Of a stretch of 64,000 bases of DNA, positions 19,115 through 27,271 are shown piece by piece. Each line of letters opens with the position of its first letter. Within the stretch, counting starts at the first letter, position 1. The position numbers were made by a program, and so were the translations under genes. The DNA is from JAICMB01 sp035295125 (GTDB taxonomy: Bacteria > Acidobacteriota > Terriglobia > Bryobacterales > Bryobacteraceae): positions 62,001-126,000 of the forward strand of contig DATGJP010000072.1 in the NCBI GenBank assembly GCA_035295125.1, given 5' to 3'. The notes under the pieces were generated by a model, which worked only from the letters and a program-made list of their open reading frames with translations, ran no database searches and was not told the DNA's origin.

Positions 19115-20092
19115 TCACCTGATATAGTAGCCTTCGCGCGCGCGAACCTTCAGTCCGGGACGGGTAACCTGGACCTCGATCTTGCGATGCCGTCGCCCGC
19201 GAGCTGGTTTCGGGACTGTGTAAGCCAGGACATACTGACTGCGCAGATCGGCCTCGATGCGGTCAAACACCTCCGGTAACGTGTCTGACGCCCCTTCGAA
19301 AGCCAAGCCGCCGGTCTCTCGAGTGATCCGGTCCAGATTCCGCTTCCCCCTCTCCAGGTCGTGCATGACCGAATTTACCGCCCAGGATTTTGGCATCGTT
19401 TGCCACTCCGGATCGACATATCGAATTGCATACACGATTGCATCCGCGCTCTGGGAGGCCTCAATCGCGTCTGCCAGGCCGTGGTCGCTTCCCGTATCCC
19501 ATCCGTCCGTGAGGAGCAGCATCGCCTTGCGCCCCGATTGACTCCGCAGTTTCAACTTTGCCGAGAAAAACACGCCATTCCAAAGCGCTGTCCCTCCGCA
19601 GCCCAAGTTATACATCAATGCCCACTGGCGGTGGCCCAGGCAGGGATCGCCGAGTATTTCGGCCTCCTGCGTGCCTAGCCGTTCCGTGGCGTCGTACAGG
19701 CTTTCGATCGAGTGCGTCGAGTCCCCGAGTAGCCTTTGCTGCTGTTCAACCGATACCAGGAAGGCGCGATCATTCTGAGATAAGATGTGCGAGAGAAACT
19801 GAAGCACCGTTTGCCGGTGCTGAACGACAAACTTGTATTCGCTGCCGCTAACGTCGGCGATCAGCCCTACTGTAAGAGCCAGATCGGATTCCTGCCATGC
19901 GTACTTCACTTCCTGCTGGATTCCGTCTTCGCGTACGATGAACTCCTCGCGTCGTAGTCCCCGTACCGGAGCCCCGTTGGCATCTCTCACGACGGCCGGA
20001 ATACGGACCAGGTTCACGTCCACCTGAAAGTCCGGGGGAGGCTGTGCAAGCAACCGGACGGCAATCCACAACATACCCCACCGGAGTTTCAT
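19115..20092 (-). CDS. VWFA-related domain secreted protein
   Basis: A 325-residue protein of the acidobacterial VWFA-related family. A short signal peptide (about residues 1-17) is followed by a beta-rich N-terminal domain (F-Q-V-D-V-N-L-V-R-I-P-A-V-V-R-D), then the von Willebrand A domain. The metal-ion site is intact: D-V-S-G-S (Asp80, Ser82, Ser84), the Thr in G-G-T-A-L-W-N, and Asp in L-L-T-D-G-W-D. The end, A-R-E-G-Y-Y, is a hallmark of this family. Such proteins are numerous and secreted in acidobacteria; their partners are not known. Confidence 0.88.
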   Translation of the reverse strand: MKLRWGMLWIAVRLLAQPPPDFQVDVNLVRIPAVVRDANGAPVRGLRREEFIVREDGIQQEVKYAWQESDLALTVGLIADVSGSEYKFVVQHRQTVLQFLSHILSQNDRAFLVSVEQQQRLLGDSTHSIESLYDATERLGTQEAEILGDPCLGHRQWALMYNLGCGGTALWNGVFFSAKLKLRSQSGRKAMLLLTDGWDTGSDHGLADAIEASQSADAIVYAIRYVDPEWQTMPKSWAVNSVMHDLERGKRNLDRITRETGGLAFEGASDTLPEVFDRIEADLRSQYVLAYTVPKPARGRRHRKIEVQVTRPGLKVRAREGYYIR

Positions 20093-20126
20093 GACACAAA
20101 CTACCCAGATTGTACCGTCAGCCGGG

Positions 20127-20786
20127 ATGCAACACCACCCTTTCGGCGCTAACGACCAGCGTCGGATCCGGTCTTGCGGGAAGCCCGTTTTACAGCATTT
20201 CAGGACGTCCGATCCATATGACCGCAGAGGGTCCTTTCTGGCCGCGGTCGAAGCATCCTATTATGCTGCCGGCGGCTGCGACCTGGTGGTCCGCAGCCTG
20301 AAGGCATTGGCGAAGTCCCCCGCGCTCAAACCGGACGAGATCCGTCGCTTTGAGCAACTTGCCCGGGAAACGTGCGCCGCGACCAACTCGCACCTGCCGG
20401 ACGTGCTATCGGCGGCGGAGGTGGCGCAAGCCGGGCGGCTGGAGCGCCGGCGTAGGAAGCGAGCAAGGGGAAGAGCGGGGCTGGTTCGTACAACCAAACG
20501 GATGTCGGGCGACGCGCGGAAGTGGGCTATTCCAAACGTTCCGGCGCTACAATCGGTGGTCGGGTCGGACGCCTTCCAAGACTGGCTAAAATCCAACCAA
20601 GTGGTAAGGCACCAGCCTCGCTGCACCGAAACAGAACTCCTTCAAGTCGAGACCCTACTCGGCCATCTCTTTCCCGAGCCTGTGCGGGAGTGCCTCTTGA
20701 TCGTCGGCTGCCCGGAAGGCTTTTTGGGAGCAGTAGAAATCTTCCTCGCAGACGCCAGCACCCACGGCCGGTACCGGGCGGGATGA
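20127..20786 (+). CDS. Hypothetical protein, possibly truncated
   Basis: An open frame of about 219 residues with a convincingly protein-like helical stretch (about 20223-20470), ending in a very basic segment R-R-R-R-K-R-A-R-G-R. The second half is less regular. After the TGA at 20784 the same frame continues with protein-like sequence to 20955, so the stop may be a mutation. The start is uncertain: the upstream ATG at 20091 overlaps the divergent VWFA gene. Family not recognised. Confidence 0.35.
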   Translation: MQHHPFGANDQRRIRSCGKPVLQHFRTSDPYDRRGSFLAAVEASYYAAGGCDLVVRSLKALAKSPALKPDEIRRFEQLARETCAATNSHLPDVLSAAEVAQAGRLERRRRKRARGRAGLVRTTKRMSGDARKWAIPNVPALQSVVGSDAFQDWLKSNQVVRHQPRCTETELLQVETLLGHLFPEPVRECLLIVGCPEGFLGAVEIFLADASTHGRYRAG

Positions 20787-20971
20787 GGGTACTTTGCGGA
20801 ACGTGACGTGTTGAAACAGACCTCTGGCTGGCTTGAAAACGTGCTGGGGCTTATAGTCAACCAGAGTGGCCAGGCAATCTCGAATCGTGTTGAATGGTAT
20901 CCAGTTCGGTGGTCAACTGATGTAGCAAGGCTGAGTGTAGGACTGATCAACTGAACGATGGCGGCGACTGC

Positions 20972-21479
20972 CTATGCGAACGACCCGCAGCCAGCCGTCG
21001 CTGTGCAGGCACCCCCGCTCACGTCGACTCGCGCATGCCCTGTGAGAAGCCGCGAAAATCGACTATCGAGATCCTCGAGTGCAATAGTGCGATCCGTAAG
21101 CAGGTCCATCGGCGCGCCCATAAGCATCCGCGCGCCGATTGGAGTGAAGCGAATCACCATAAAATCCCGAACTCCGCGGGCCTCATGGATATGATGGCGA
21201 TGCTGCAGAGTGACATCCATGCGTTTCTGTGCTCGGCTGTTGGCTTCGGGTCCGATGCATCGATGACGCGATGAGGCGCTGCGAAGTTCAGCACCATCGC
21301 GACTTCAAGCGCTGGGAGGTGCCGCTTATGCGATGGCCTGGGCAAGTAGCCCTCGCTCGCGAAGTAACCAAGGACGTAGTCACGGAGGCGTGGTTCGGAA
21401 GGCCCTGTGCAGCCCGCCAGCGGCCGAGATCAGATTTGTTGCCGCTGACGTCGATCCGGGTTGAACCTACCATTCCCAT
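20972..21479 (-). pseudogene. AraC-family regulator remnant (N-terminal DUF6597-like part, two frameshifts)
   Basis: Three consecutive minus-strand frames join into one protein. The first, from 21479, gives about 25 residues. The second (about 21400-21220) reads L-R-D-Y-V-L-G-Y-F-A-S-E-G, then H-L-P-A-L-E-V-A-M-V-L-N-F. The third, from 21220, reads F-M-V-I-R-F-T-P-I-G-A-R, then L-L-T-D-R-T-I-A-L-E-D-L. This is the sensor half of AraC regulators of the DUF6597 type. The two junctions are single-base frame changes and the DNA-binding AraC half is missing. Confidence 0.7.
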
Positions 21480-21632
21480 TTGTCAATAGTTCGTCAAGAA
21501 TGTGGAGCAGGCGGTTCCGCTTGCCTTTGGACAATGTGACCCGAACGCGCAGGTCGAAACCATGCTTCACCCTTCCACGCCCTCAATTCGTTCGCGATTG
21601 CCAGCCGGACTTTGGCAGCCCCCTCCCGGCGC

Positions 21633-23462
21633 CTACCGGATCGGAATCGTGACTTTGGGATGAGTCTGAGCGTAGCCCTCGAAAATCCGCACGTTCGATC
21701 CGGCGGAGGTGGTTGCACCGGGAGGAATCACAATATCAATCCGATACACACCTGGATTCCCTGGCGCGGCTCCGGCATAGACAACGGTCGCCTGAACACC
21801 GCCGACATCGGCCTGGACCGGAACTGTGGTTGGATTTGCCATGCTGGGCCAGTCGTATTCGGCGACAGCGTTCGCCAGCGAGCCAAGGCCCGACGCGTAT
21901 AACAGGACGGTCTCGCCGGCAGTAGCCGGAGAGGCGCCCGTGACGGGCGTTCCGTCGGAGTGCGTCGCAAGAACCGTCCCCAATCCGTTACCGGTACTCG
22001 AGAAATATCCGACTGAGGCGGGCGCGGCACGGACCGTGATCTCGTTGCTCTCCGCTCCGCCGACGGTGGCCTTTAGCTTGATCTTCCCTGCCCCGGCGGT
22101 CGCCCACGGCATGACGAATGTGATCGTCGTCGGGGAGACGCTCAATAATCCGACGGGTTGTCCGTTCGCGGTCAACGACGTATCTCCGAGACTCGTCTGC
22201 AGAGGAAGGCCCGGCGACGAATGCTCGGAACTCGCGAGCCCCGACCCTCGCAACGTCACCAAAGTTCCCGGCGCGAATGGAAATGGATGCGCGCTGAAGG
22301 TGGCCGCTTGCATCGGGCCATTGGGATCGAGAAAGACAGTCTGCCCCGATCCGGGTTGGAAGGAAGGCCCCTGGATTCCGATGTTGAAAGAGTAGTTCGC
22401 CGTCGCCGTGGCGGAGAGATTGGTCCAGGGCAGAGCCGCATTCGACGCGGAGATTGCGCCGATGCCGGGACTCGATAGTCCACCGAATGCGAGCGCCACC
22501 GTACTATCCGCGTTTACCGTGAACGTACCCACGCCGATGGCCAGATCCATAAGACGGCCGGTCGGCCCGTCGATGAAATTGCCCCAGCCGTTCGCCTTCG
22601 CCGACCCGTTTCCTTCGAAACCCTGCAGGGCATTGGTCAGCGACCAGGCGAACGCCGATCCTCGAACATTCCCTGATCCTCCCGGCGCCGCGGCGTTCAA
22701 CTGCAGCCACCAATACCGTCCCTGAGGACCGGTGGAAGTCGGGTTGTCAGTCGCCAGGCGCGTGGCGAAGATCATCTCCGGCGCGTTGGTATCCATCCCT
22801 ATATATGTGTTGCCGTCGGCGGAAACGAAGATTCGCTTCGTGCCTTGGGAGGACGTGTAACGGCCGGAGCCGGTGCAGTCGACGGAGTATGTACCGTTCG
22901 AGGACGTATCCTGAAGAGCGCCGGCGTTCTGGTCGCTTTGATGATACGTCCAGGTGGTGGAATTTACGTTGCCACCGTCGTCGAAAGCCAGCCGGAAGCG
23001 TCCCGCACGAGCGACCAGCGACGGGCTGGGCGAATACAGAAAGCTTACGCCACCCCAAGCGCCGTTCATCGCGGGAGTCTTGGTCGCCGCGGGGATGCCG
23101 ATGAAGAGATCGTGCTGATCGGCAGTGCTCTGTTCAAGGGTCGAGCCGCCGATCACCGCTGCCCCCGCGCCGAGCCTGAGGCTGAGCGGCGGTAAGGTCG
23201 GATCGGACCAATTCGTCAAGCTGCCGGTGCCGTCCTGGTTTACGCGATACGAACCGTTCCTGTTGTCGGAGTTCGTCGTGACGGTGTAGCCGCCCGATCC
23301 GTCGAAGGTAATTGAGCCCATCGAGACGGATGCATTGCTGCGCTGATAGACTCCGTATACATAGTTGAACTTGCCGTTTAAAGATGTCTGATCGAGCGCT
23401 GGAACCTGGGCGCAGGCGCACCCGGCAACCGCGCCAATGAGAATGGCATTCGAGATTCGCAT
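21633..23462 (-). CDS. Secreted protein with Solibacter-type C-terminal TIG-like domains
   Basis: A 609-residue exported protein. A signal peptide (hydrophobic core about residues 5-18, Cys near the cleavage site) leads into a Gly/Ser/Thr-rich beta region (about 25-350) with S-L-N-G-K-F-N-Y near its start. Two IPT/TIG-like modules follow: F-A-P-G-T-L-V-T-L-R-G-S-G-L and, about 100 residues later, A-T-A-G-E-T-V-L-L-Y-A-S-G-L-G. The C-terminus (G-N-P-G-V-Y-R-I-D-I-V-I-P) is the signature of the TIGR03437 Solibacter C-terminal domain. It is divergent from the ECF sigma gene 94 bases away. Function unknown; surface adhesion or polymer binding is plausible. Confidence 0.85.
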   Translation of the reverse strand: MRISNAILIGAVAGCACAQVPALDQTSLNGKFNYVYGVYQRSNASVSMGSITFDGSGGYTVTTNSDNRNGSYRVNQDGTGSLTNWSDPTLPPLSLRLGAGAAVIGGSTLEQSTADQHDLFIGIPAATKTPAMNGAWGGVSFLYSPSPSLVARAGRFRLAFDDGGNVNSTTWTYHQSDQNAGALQDTSSNGTYSVDCTGSGRYTSSQGTKRIFVSADGNTYIGMDTNAPEMIFATRLATDNPTSTGPQGRYWWLQLNAAAPGGSGNVRGSAFAWSLTNALQGFEGNGSAKANGWGNFIDGPTGRLMDLAIGVGTFTVNADSTVALAFGGLSSPGIGAISASNAALPWTNLSATATANYSFNIGIQGPSFQPGSGQTVFLDPNGPMQAATFSAHPFPFAPGTLVTLRGSGLASSEHSSPGLPLQTSLGDTSLTANGQPVGLLSVSPTTITFVMPWATAGAGKIKLKATVGGAESNEITVRAAPASVGYFSSTGNGLGTVLATHSDGTPVTGASPATAGETVLLYASGLGSLANAVAEYDWPSMANPTTVPVQADVGGVQATVVYAGAAPGNPGVYRIDIVIPPGATTSAGSNVRIFEGYAQTHPKVTIPIR

Positions 23463-23556
23463 GTTTCCTCCTTGTGCGGGTCAAAAACCCGCTCACCGGG
23501 TTAGCGAAAAAGGTGCGTGAAAAGTTCAACGGACGTTGGGATAATAATCTAAACCC

Positions 23557-24135
23557 ATGACCATAGCGCGGCCGGAGATCACATCCCTGCTGCAGGCCTG
23601 GGAAGGCGGCGATCGCGACGCCTTCGACCGACTGATGCCGGTGGTTTATGCGGAACTCCGACGCGCCGCTCAGGCTTATATGCGGCGCGAGCGAACTAAT
23701 CACACGCTACAGGCTACGGCGTTAGTCAACGAAGTTTACCTGCGGCTGGTCGAGATAACCAGCGTCCGCTGGCAGGACCGCGCCCATTTCTTCGCGATGG
23801 CGGCCTCGATGATGCGGCGCGTCCTGCTGGATGCGGCGCGCGCGCGGTCGGCCCGGAAGCGCGGCGGCGGTGATGTGCGCGTCACGCTCGACGAAGAACT
23901 CCTCTCTGCCGAGGCTTCCCGTCAGGCCGCCAGCCTCATGGAAATCGACCAGGCGATCGAAGCCTTGTCAAAGTTGGATCCGAGAAAGGCTCGCGTTGTG
24001 GAACTCCGTTTCTTTGGAGGGCTGAGCGTGGACGAGATGGCTGCGGTCCTCGAAATCTCGTCGCAAAGCGTCAAACGCGATTGGAAGCTCGCACGGGCAT
24101 GGCTCCTGAAGGAACTGGCCGGTACGTCCGTATGA
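23557..24135 (+). CDS. ECF sigma factor, Sig-70_X6 (TIGR02999) type
   Basis: A 192-residue sigma-70-family regulator. Region 2 contains A-L-V-N-E-V-Y-L-R-L and R-A-H-F-F-A-M-A-A-S-M-M-R-R-V-L-L-D (about residues 50-90), the pattern specific to this ECF group. Region 4 has V-V-E-L-R-F-F-G-G-L-S-V-D-E-M-A and S-S-Q-S-V-K-R-D-W (about 145-180). There is no anti-sigma gene. Instead the next gene, whose ATG overlaps the stop codon, encodes a Ser/Thr kinase, which in this group is believed to control the sigma factor by phosphorylation. Confidence 0.93.
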   Translation: MTIARPEITSLLQAWEGGDRDAFDRLMPVVYAELRRAAQAYMRRERTNHTLQATALVNEVYLRLVEITSVRWQDRAHFFAMAASMMRRVLLDAARARSARKRGGGDVRVTLDEELLSAEASRQAASLMEIDQAIEALSKLDPRKARVVELRFFGGLSVDEMAAVLEISSQSVKRDWKLARAWLLKELAGTSV

Positions 24136-26993
24136 GCCCGCAACGATGGGCGGAAATCGAGCGCATTTATCACGCCGCGCTGGAACGGAATCTACTCGAA
24201 CGTGAGGCTTTCGTCGCCGCAGCCTGCCACAATGACGACGATCTTCGCCGCGAGATTCTGGCGTTGTTAGCGCAGCCGACCGAGACTGGGAAGCTCGACG
24301 CGCCGGCATGGCAAGGCGCCGCCGCGCTGCTCGCCGATTCAGCACCCGAGGTGGCCTCAGGGACACAGATCGGGCCGTACCGTTTCGAGAGGGAACTTGG
24401 CACGGGCGGAACCGGAACGGTCTACCTCGCCATCGATACACGATTGAATCGTCCGGTGGCGATTAAGTTACTCTCGGCTCAATTAGGCGATGCGGATGCG
24501 CGGCGCCGTTTTCAACACGAGGCCAAGACCGTTTCGTCCCTGAATCATCCGCATATTCTCACCGTGTTTGAAGCGGGCGAGATCGGATCGCGGCCGTACC
24601 TGGTTTCGGAGTTCGTCGACGCGGGAACGCTACGCGCCTGGCTGCAATCCAGGAAACCGTCTTGGCGGCATGCCGTCAATTTGTTGATCGGCGTCGCCGA
24701 CGGGCTCGCCTGCGCGCACGCGGCGGGAATTCTGCATCGCGATATCAAGCCCGACAATATCCTGGTTTCGTCGAACGGCTACGCGAAGCTTGCCGATTTT
24801 GGGCTCGCAAAGCTGCAGGAAGGCGGCGTTTCCGACACCACGAAAACGCTGACCACGACAGCCCCCGGCCTCGTTATCGGCACGATCGCCTATATGTCGC
24901 CGGAACAGGCGTCGGGCACTCCGGTTGACACACGAAGCGACATTTTTTCCTTCGGTGTCGTCCTGTTCGAATCGCTCACCGGCCGGCGGCCGTTCGAAGC
25001 GAGGACCGGTCTCGAGCTGATCCAGCAGGTGATCCATAGCCCAGCGCCGCCGATAGGAGGCGTTCGGAAAGACTTGCCGCTCGCGCTGCGCATGATTGTG
25101 GACAAAGCTCTTGAGAAAGATCCCGCCGATCGCTATCAGAGCATGCGTGACTTAGTGGTTGACCTGAAGCGCGTTAGTCGGCAGAAAGAAGATGAGACGG
25201 CGCCGCACGTCTCGCGAACACCAAGCCCCACCTGGAAATGGACCGCTATTCTTGCGGCTGTCGCAGTAATCGGACTGTCGGTCCTGCTCCTGCGTCCGCA
25301 CACTTCGTGGACGAACCCGCTTGAGGGGGCACAATTCACACGACTCACGGACTTCGACGGCTCTGAACTGGATGCGGCTTTGTCACCCGACGGGAAGTTT
25401 GTTGCATTCGTTTCCGACCGCGATGGGCCGTTCGATGCGTTCGTCGGTCAAGTCGGCCTCGGCATTTTCACGAACGTCTCCAAAGGAACTTTTCCGGAGT
25501 TGTTTCATGAAATGGTCCGAAGCGTTGGATTCGCGGGCGATGGTTCCGAATTATGGCTGCGTGTCGCGGTACCGGATCCCGTCACACCTCGGCCAACCGG
25601 ACAGTCGCGCGGGATCTGGACCATCCCCGCACTGGGTGGAACGCCGCGTAGAACGCTGGAGCGTGCAGTCACTGCGGCGTGGTCGCCCGATGGATCGAAG
25701 GTTGCCTATGTCGAGCCACTCCCGGGGGATCCGATATTTATCGCGGACCGGCACGGCGAAAACCCGAAGCAAATATTCGTAGGGGTGCCGGGCGAGCACT
25801 GCCACTATCCGTCCTGGTCGCCGAATCGGCAATTCCTGTACTTTGTTCGGGGATTCCGCACCACCGAGATGGACGTATGGCGAATTCCGGTTGCCGGAGG
25901 CCAGCCCCAGCGGTTGACGCACATGAATGCGTTGGTCTCCTACCCGGTCGCGCTCAGCGAGCGTACCCTGCTCTACATCGGCTCGGCCGAAAACGGATTC
26001 AGCACCTGGCTCTACGCACTGGACCTGAAGACCGGCGTTACCCGCCGGGCGAATCTCGGCGTCGAAAATTTCGTATCCATCGCGGTAAGCGATGGGCCCA
26101 ATGGCGCAATGAGGCGGCTGGTTGCGACGGTCGCGAATCCCAGAGGCGCCTTGTGGTCTGTGACCATCGGTTCGCAGACCGCGTTGGAGGCGGATGCGGC
26201 CCGCGTCGCTCTCCCCACCGTGCGTGCGGTGTCTCCACGGTTCGGGCCGAACTATCTTCTTTACCTTTCTTCAAAGGGCGGAGAGGACGGGCTGTGGAAG
26301 TTTCAGGATGGAGCAGCAACAGAGCTGTGGCGACCCGAAAACGCCACACTGACATCGCCCGCAGCGGTCTCGCAGGACGGCAGCATGATTTGTGTCGCTG
26401 TGAAGAAAGGCGAGCGTGGCGCGCTCTATCTAATGACGGCCGACGGCACTGGCGTGCGACCAATCGCGGAGGCGCTCGACATATTGGACGCTCCCTCGTG
26501 GTCGCCCGACGGTACCGCAGTTGTGGTCAGTGCCAATGCGGGCGCCGGCGGGCGCATTTTTCGGGTTCCTCTCAACGGCGCGCCGCCCGAACAGATCGTG
26601 AACAAACATTCCTATAACCCGGTCTGGTCGCCCGATGGGCATACCATTCTGTACTACTTCTCGCAGCAGGCCGCAACATTCCCCCTGGAAGCTATCACTC
26701 CCGACAGGAAAAACCTGCCCCTGCCGCCAATCGCCGTGCGAGGCGAAGGTGGCCGCTTTCGATTTATGCCGGACGGAAAGGCGTTTGTCGCGCTGCTCGG
26801 GCCGTTTCGCAATCAGAATTTCTATCTCGTCGATCTGGCGACAGGCCAGCGCCGGCAACTTACGAATCTCAAGCCCGGCTATGTGATGCGCAACTTCGAT
26901 ATTTCTCCGGACGGGCGTCGCATCGTGTTCGATCGCATTCAGGAGAATTCCGACGTGGTGCTAATCGACTTGCCGGCTACGGTACGACGATAG
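24132..26993 (+). CDS. Ser/Thr protein kinase with TolB-like propeller, sigma-factor partner
   Basis: A 953-residue kinase starting at ATG 24132, inside the sigma stop (ATGA). The first 75 residues (R-W-A-E-I-E-R-I-Y-H-A-A-L-E-R, then L-R-R-E-I-L-A-L-L) form the helical domain found only in kinases paired with TIGR02999 sigma factors, a likely docking site. The kinase core has G-T-G-G-T-G-T-V-Y (90-98), Lys112, H-R-D-I-K-P-D-N and D-F-G-L-A-K. A transmembrane helix lies near residue 375-395, followed by about 550 residues of PD40/WD40-like repeats (L-S-P-D-G-K-F-V-A-F-V-S-D and W-S-P-D-G repeats). Membrane-bound sensing kinase, cytoplasmic catalytic part. Confidence 0.93.
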   Translation: MSPQRWAEIERIYHAALERNLLEREAFVAAACHNDDDLRREILALLAQPTETGKLDAPAWQGAAALLADSAPEVASGTQIGPYRFERELGTGGTGTVYLAIDTRLNRPVAIKLLSAQLGDADARRRFQHEAKTVSSLNHPHILTVFEAGEIGSRPYLVSEFVDAGTLRAWLQSRKPSWRHAVNLLIGVADGLACAHAAGILHRDIKPDNILVSSNGYAKLADFGLAKLQEGGVSDTTKTLTTTAPGLVIGTIAYMSPEQASGTPVDTRSDIFSFGVVLFESLTGRRPFEARTGLELIQQVIHSPAPPIGGVRKDLPLALRMIVDKALEKDPADRYQSMRDLVVDLKRVSRQKEDETAPHVSRTPSPTWKWTAILAAVAVIGLSVLLLRPHTSWTNPLEGAQFTRLTDFDGSELDAALSPDGKFVAFVSDRDGPFDAFVGQVGLGIFTNVSKGTFPELFHEMVRSVGFAGDGSELWLRVAVPDPVTPRPTGQSRGIWTIPALGGTPRRTLERAVTAAWSPDGSKVAYVEPLPGDPIFIADRHGENPKQIFVGVPGEHCHYPSWSPNRQFLYFVRGFRTTEMDVWRIPVAGGQPQRLTHMNALVSYPVALSERTLLYIGSAENGFSTWLYALDLKTGVTRRANLGVENFVSIAVSDGPNGAMRRLVATVANPRGALWSVTIGSQTALEADAARVALPTVRAVSPRFGPNYLLYLSSKGGEDGLWKFQDGAATELWRPENATLTSPAAVSQDGSMICVAVKKGERGALYLMTADGTGVRPIAEALDILDAPSWSPDGTAVVVSANAGAGGRIFRVPLNGAPPEQIVNKHSYNPVWSPDGHTILYYFSQQAATFPLEAITPDRKNLPLPPIAVRGEGGRFRFMPDGKAFVALLGPFRNQNFYLVDLATGQRRQLTNLKPGYVMRNFDISPDGRRIVFDRIQENSDVVLIDLPATVRR

Positions 26994-27271
26994 ATTTCAG
27001 TGCTCATGGCCTGCCTTTGGAGCACACCGAGAAATGCGCACGCGAAAACGCAGGCGCCACCTCTGTTTACAACCCGCACCACACACACCATCGAGTTGAC
27101 AGATGGGCAAGACTAATCTGAAAACCGCTCGCACCTTGCGGGACCGAAAACCTACGGTGCTGCGGGGCCGCACTGTTCTTTGAGGCGGCAACTTTGCCAA
27201 TGGTGATGGGAACCGCCACGTTTGTGCATTCCGACCCTGGCTATGGTACCTCTATCTGAACGAGGCCGCGA

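Noticed and set aside
20784..20786. In-frame TGA read as selenocysteine
   Set aside because: No selenoprotein family is recognisable, and no SECIS-like hairpin follows at the expected place.
27090..27120. A promoter (TTGACA near 27096 and a TAATCT box) before the SBBP gene
   Set aside because: The spacing is only 12 bases, too short for a sigma-70 promoter.
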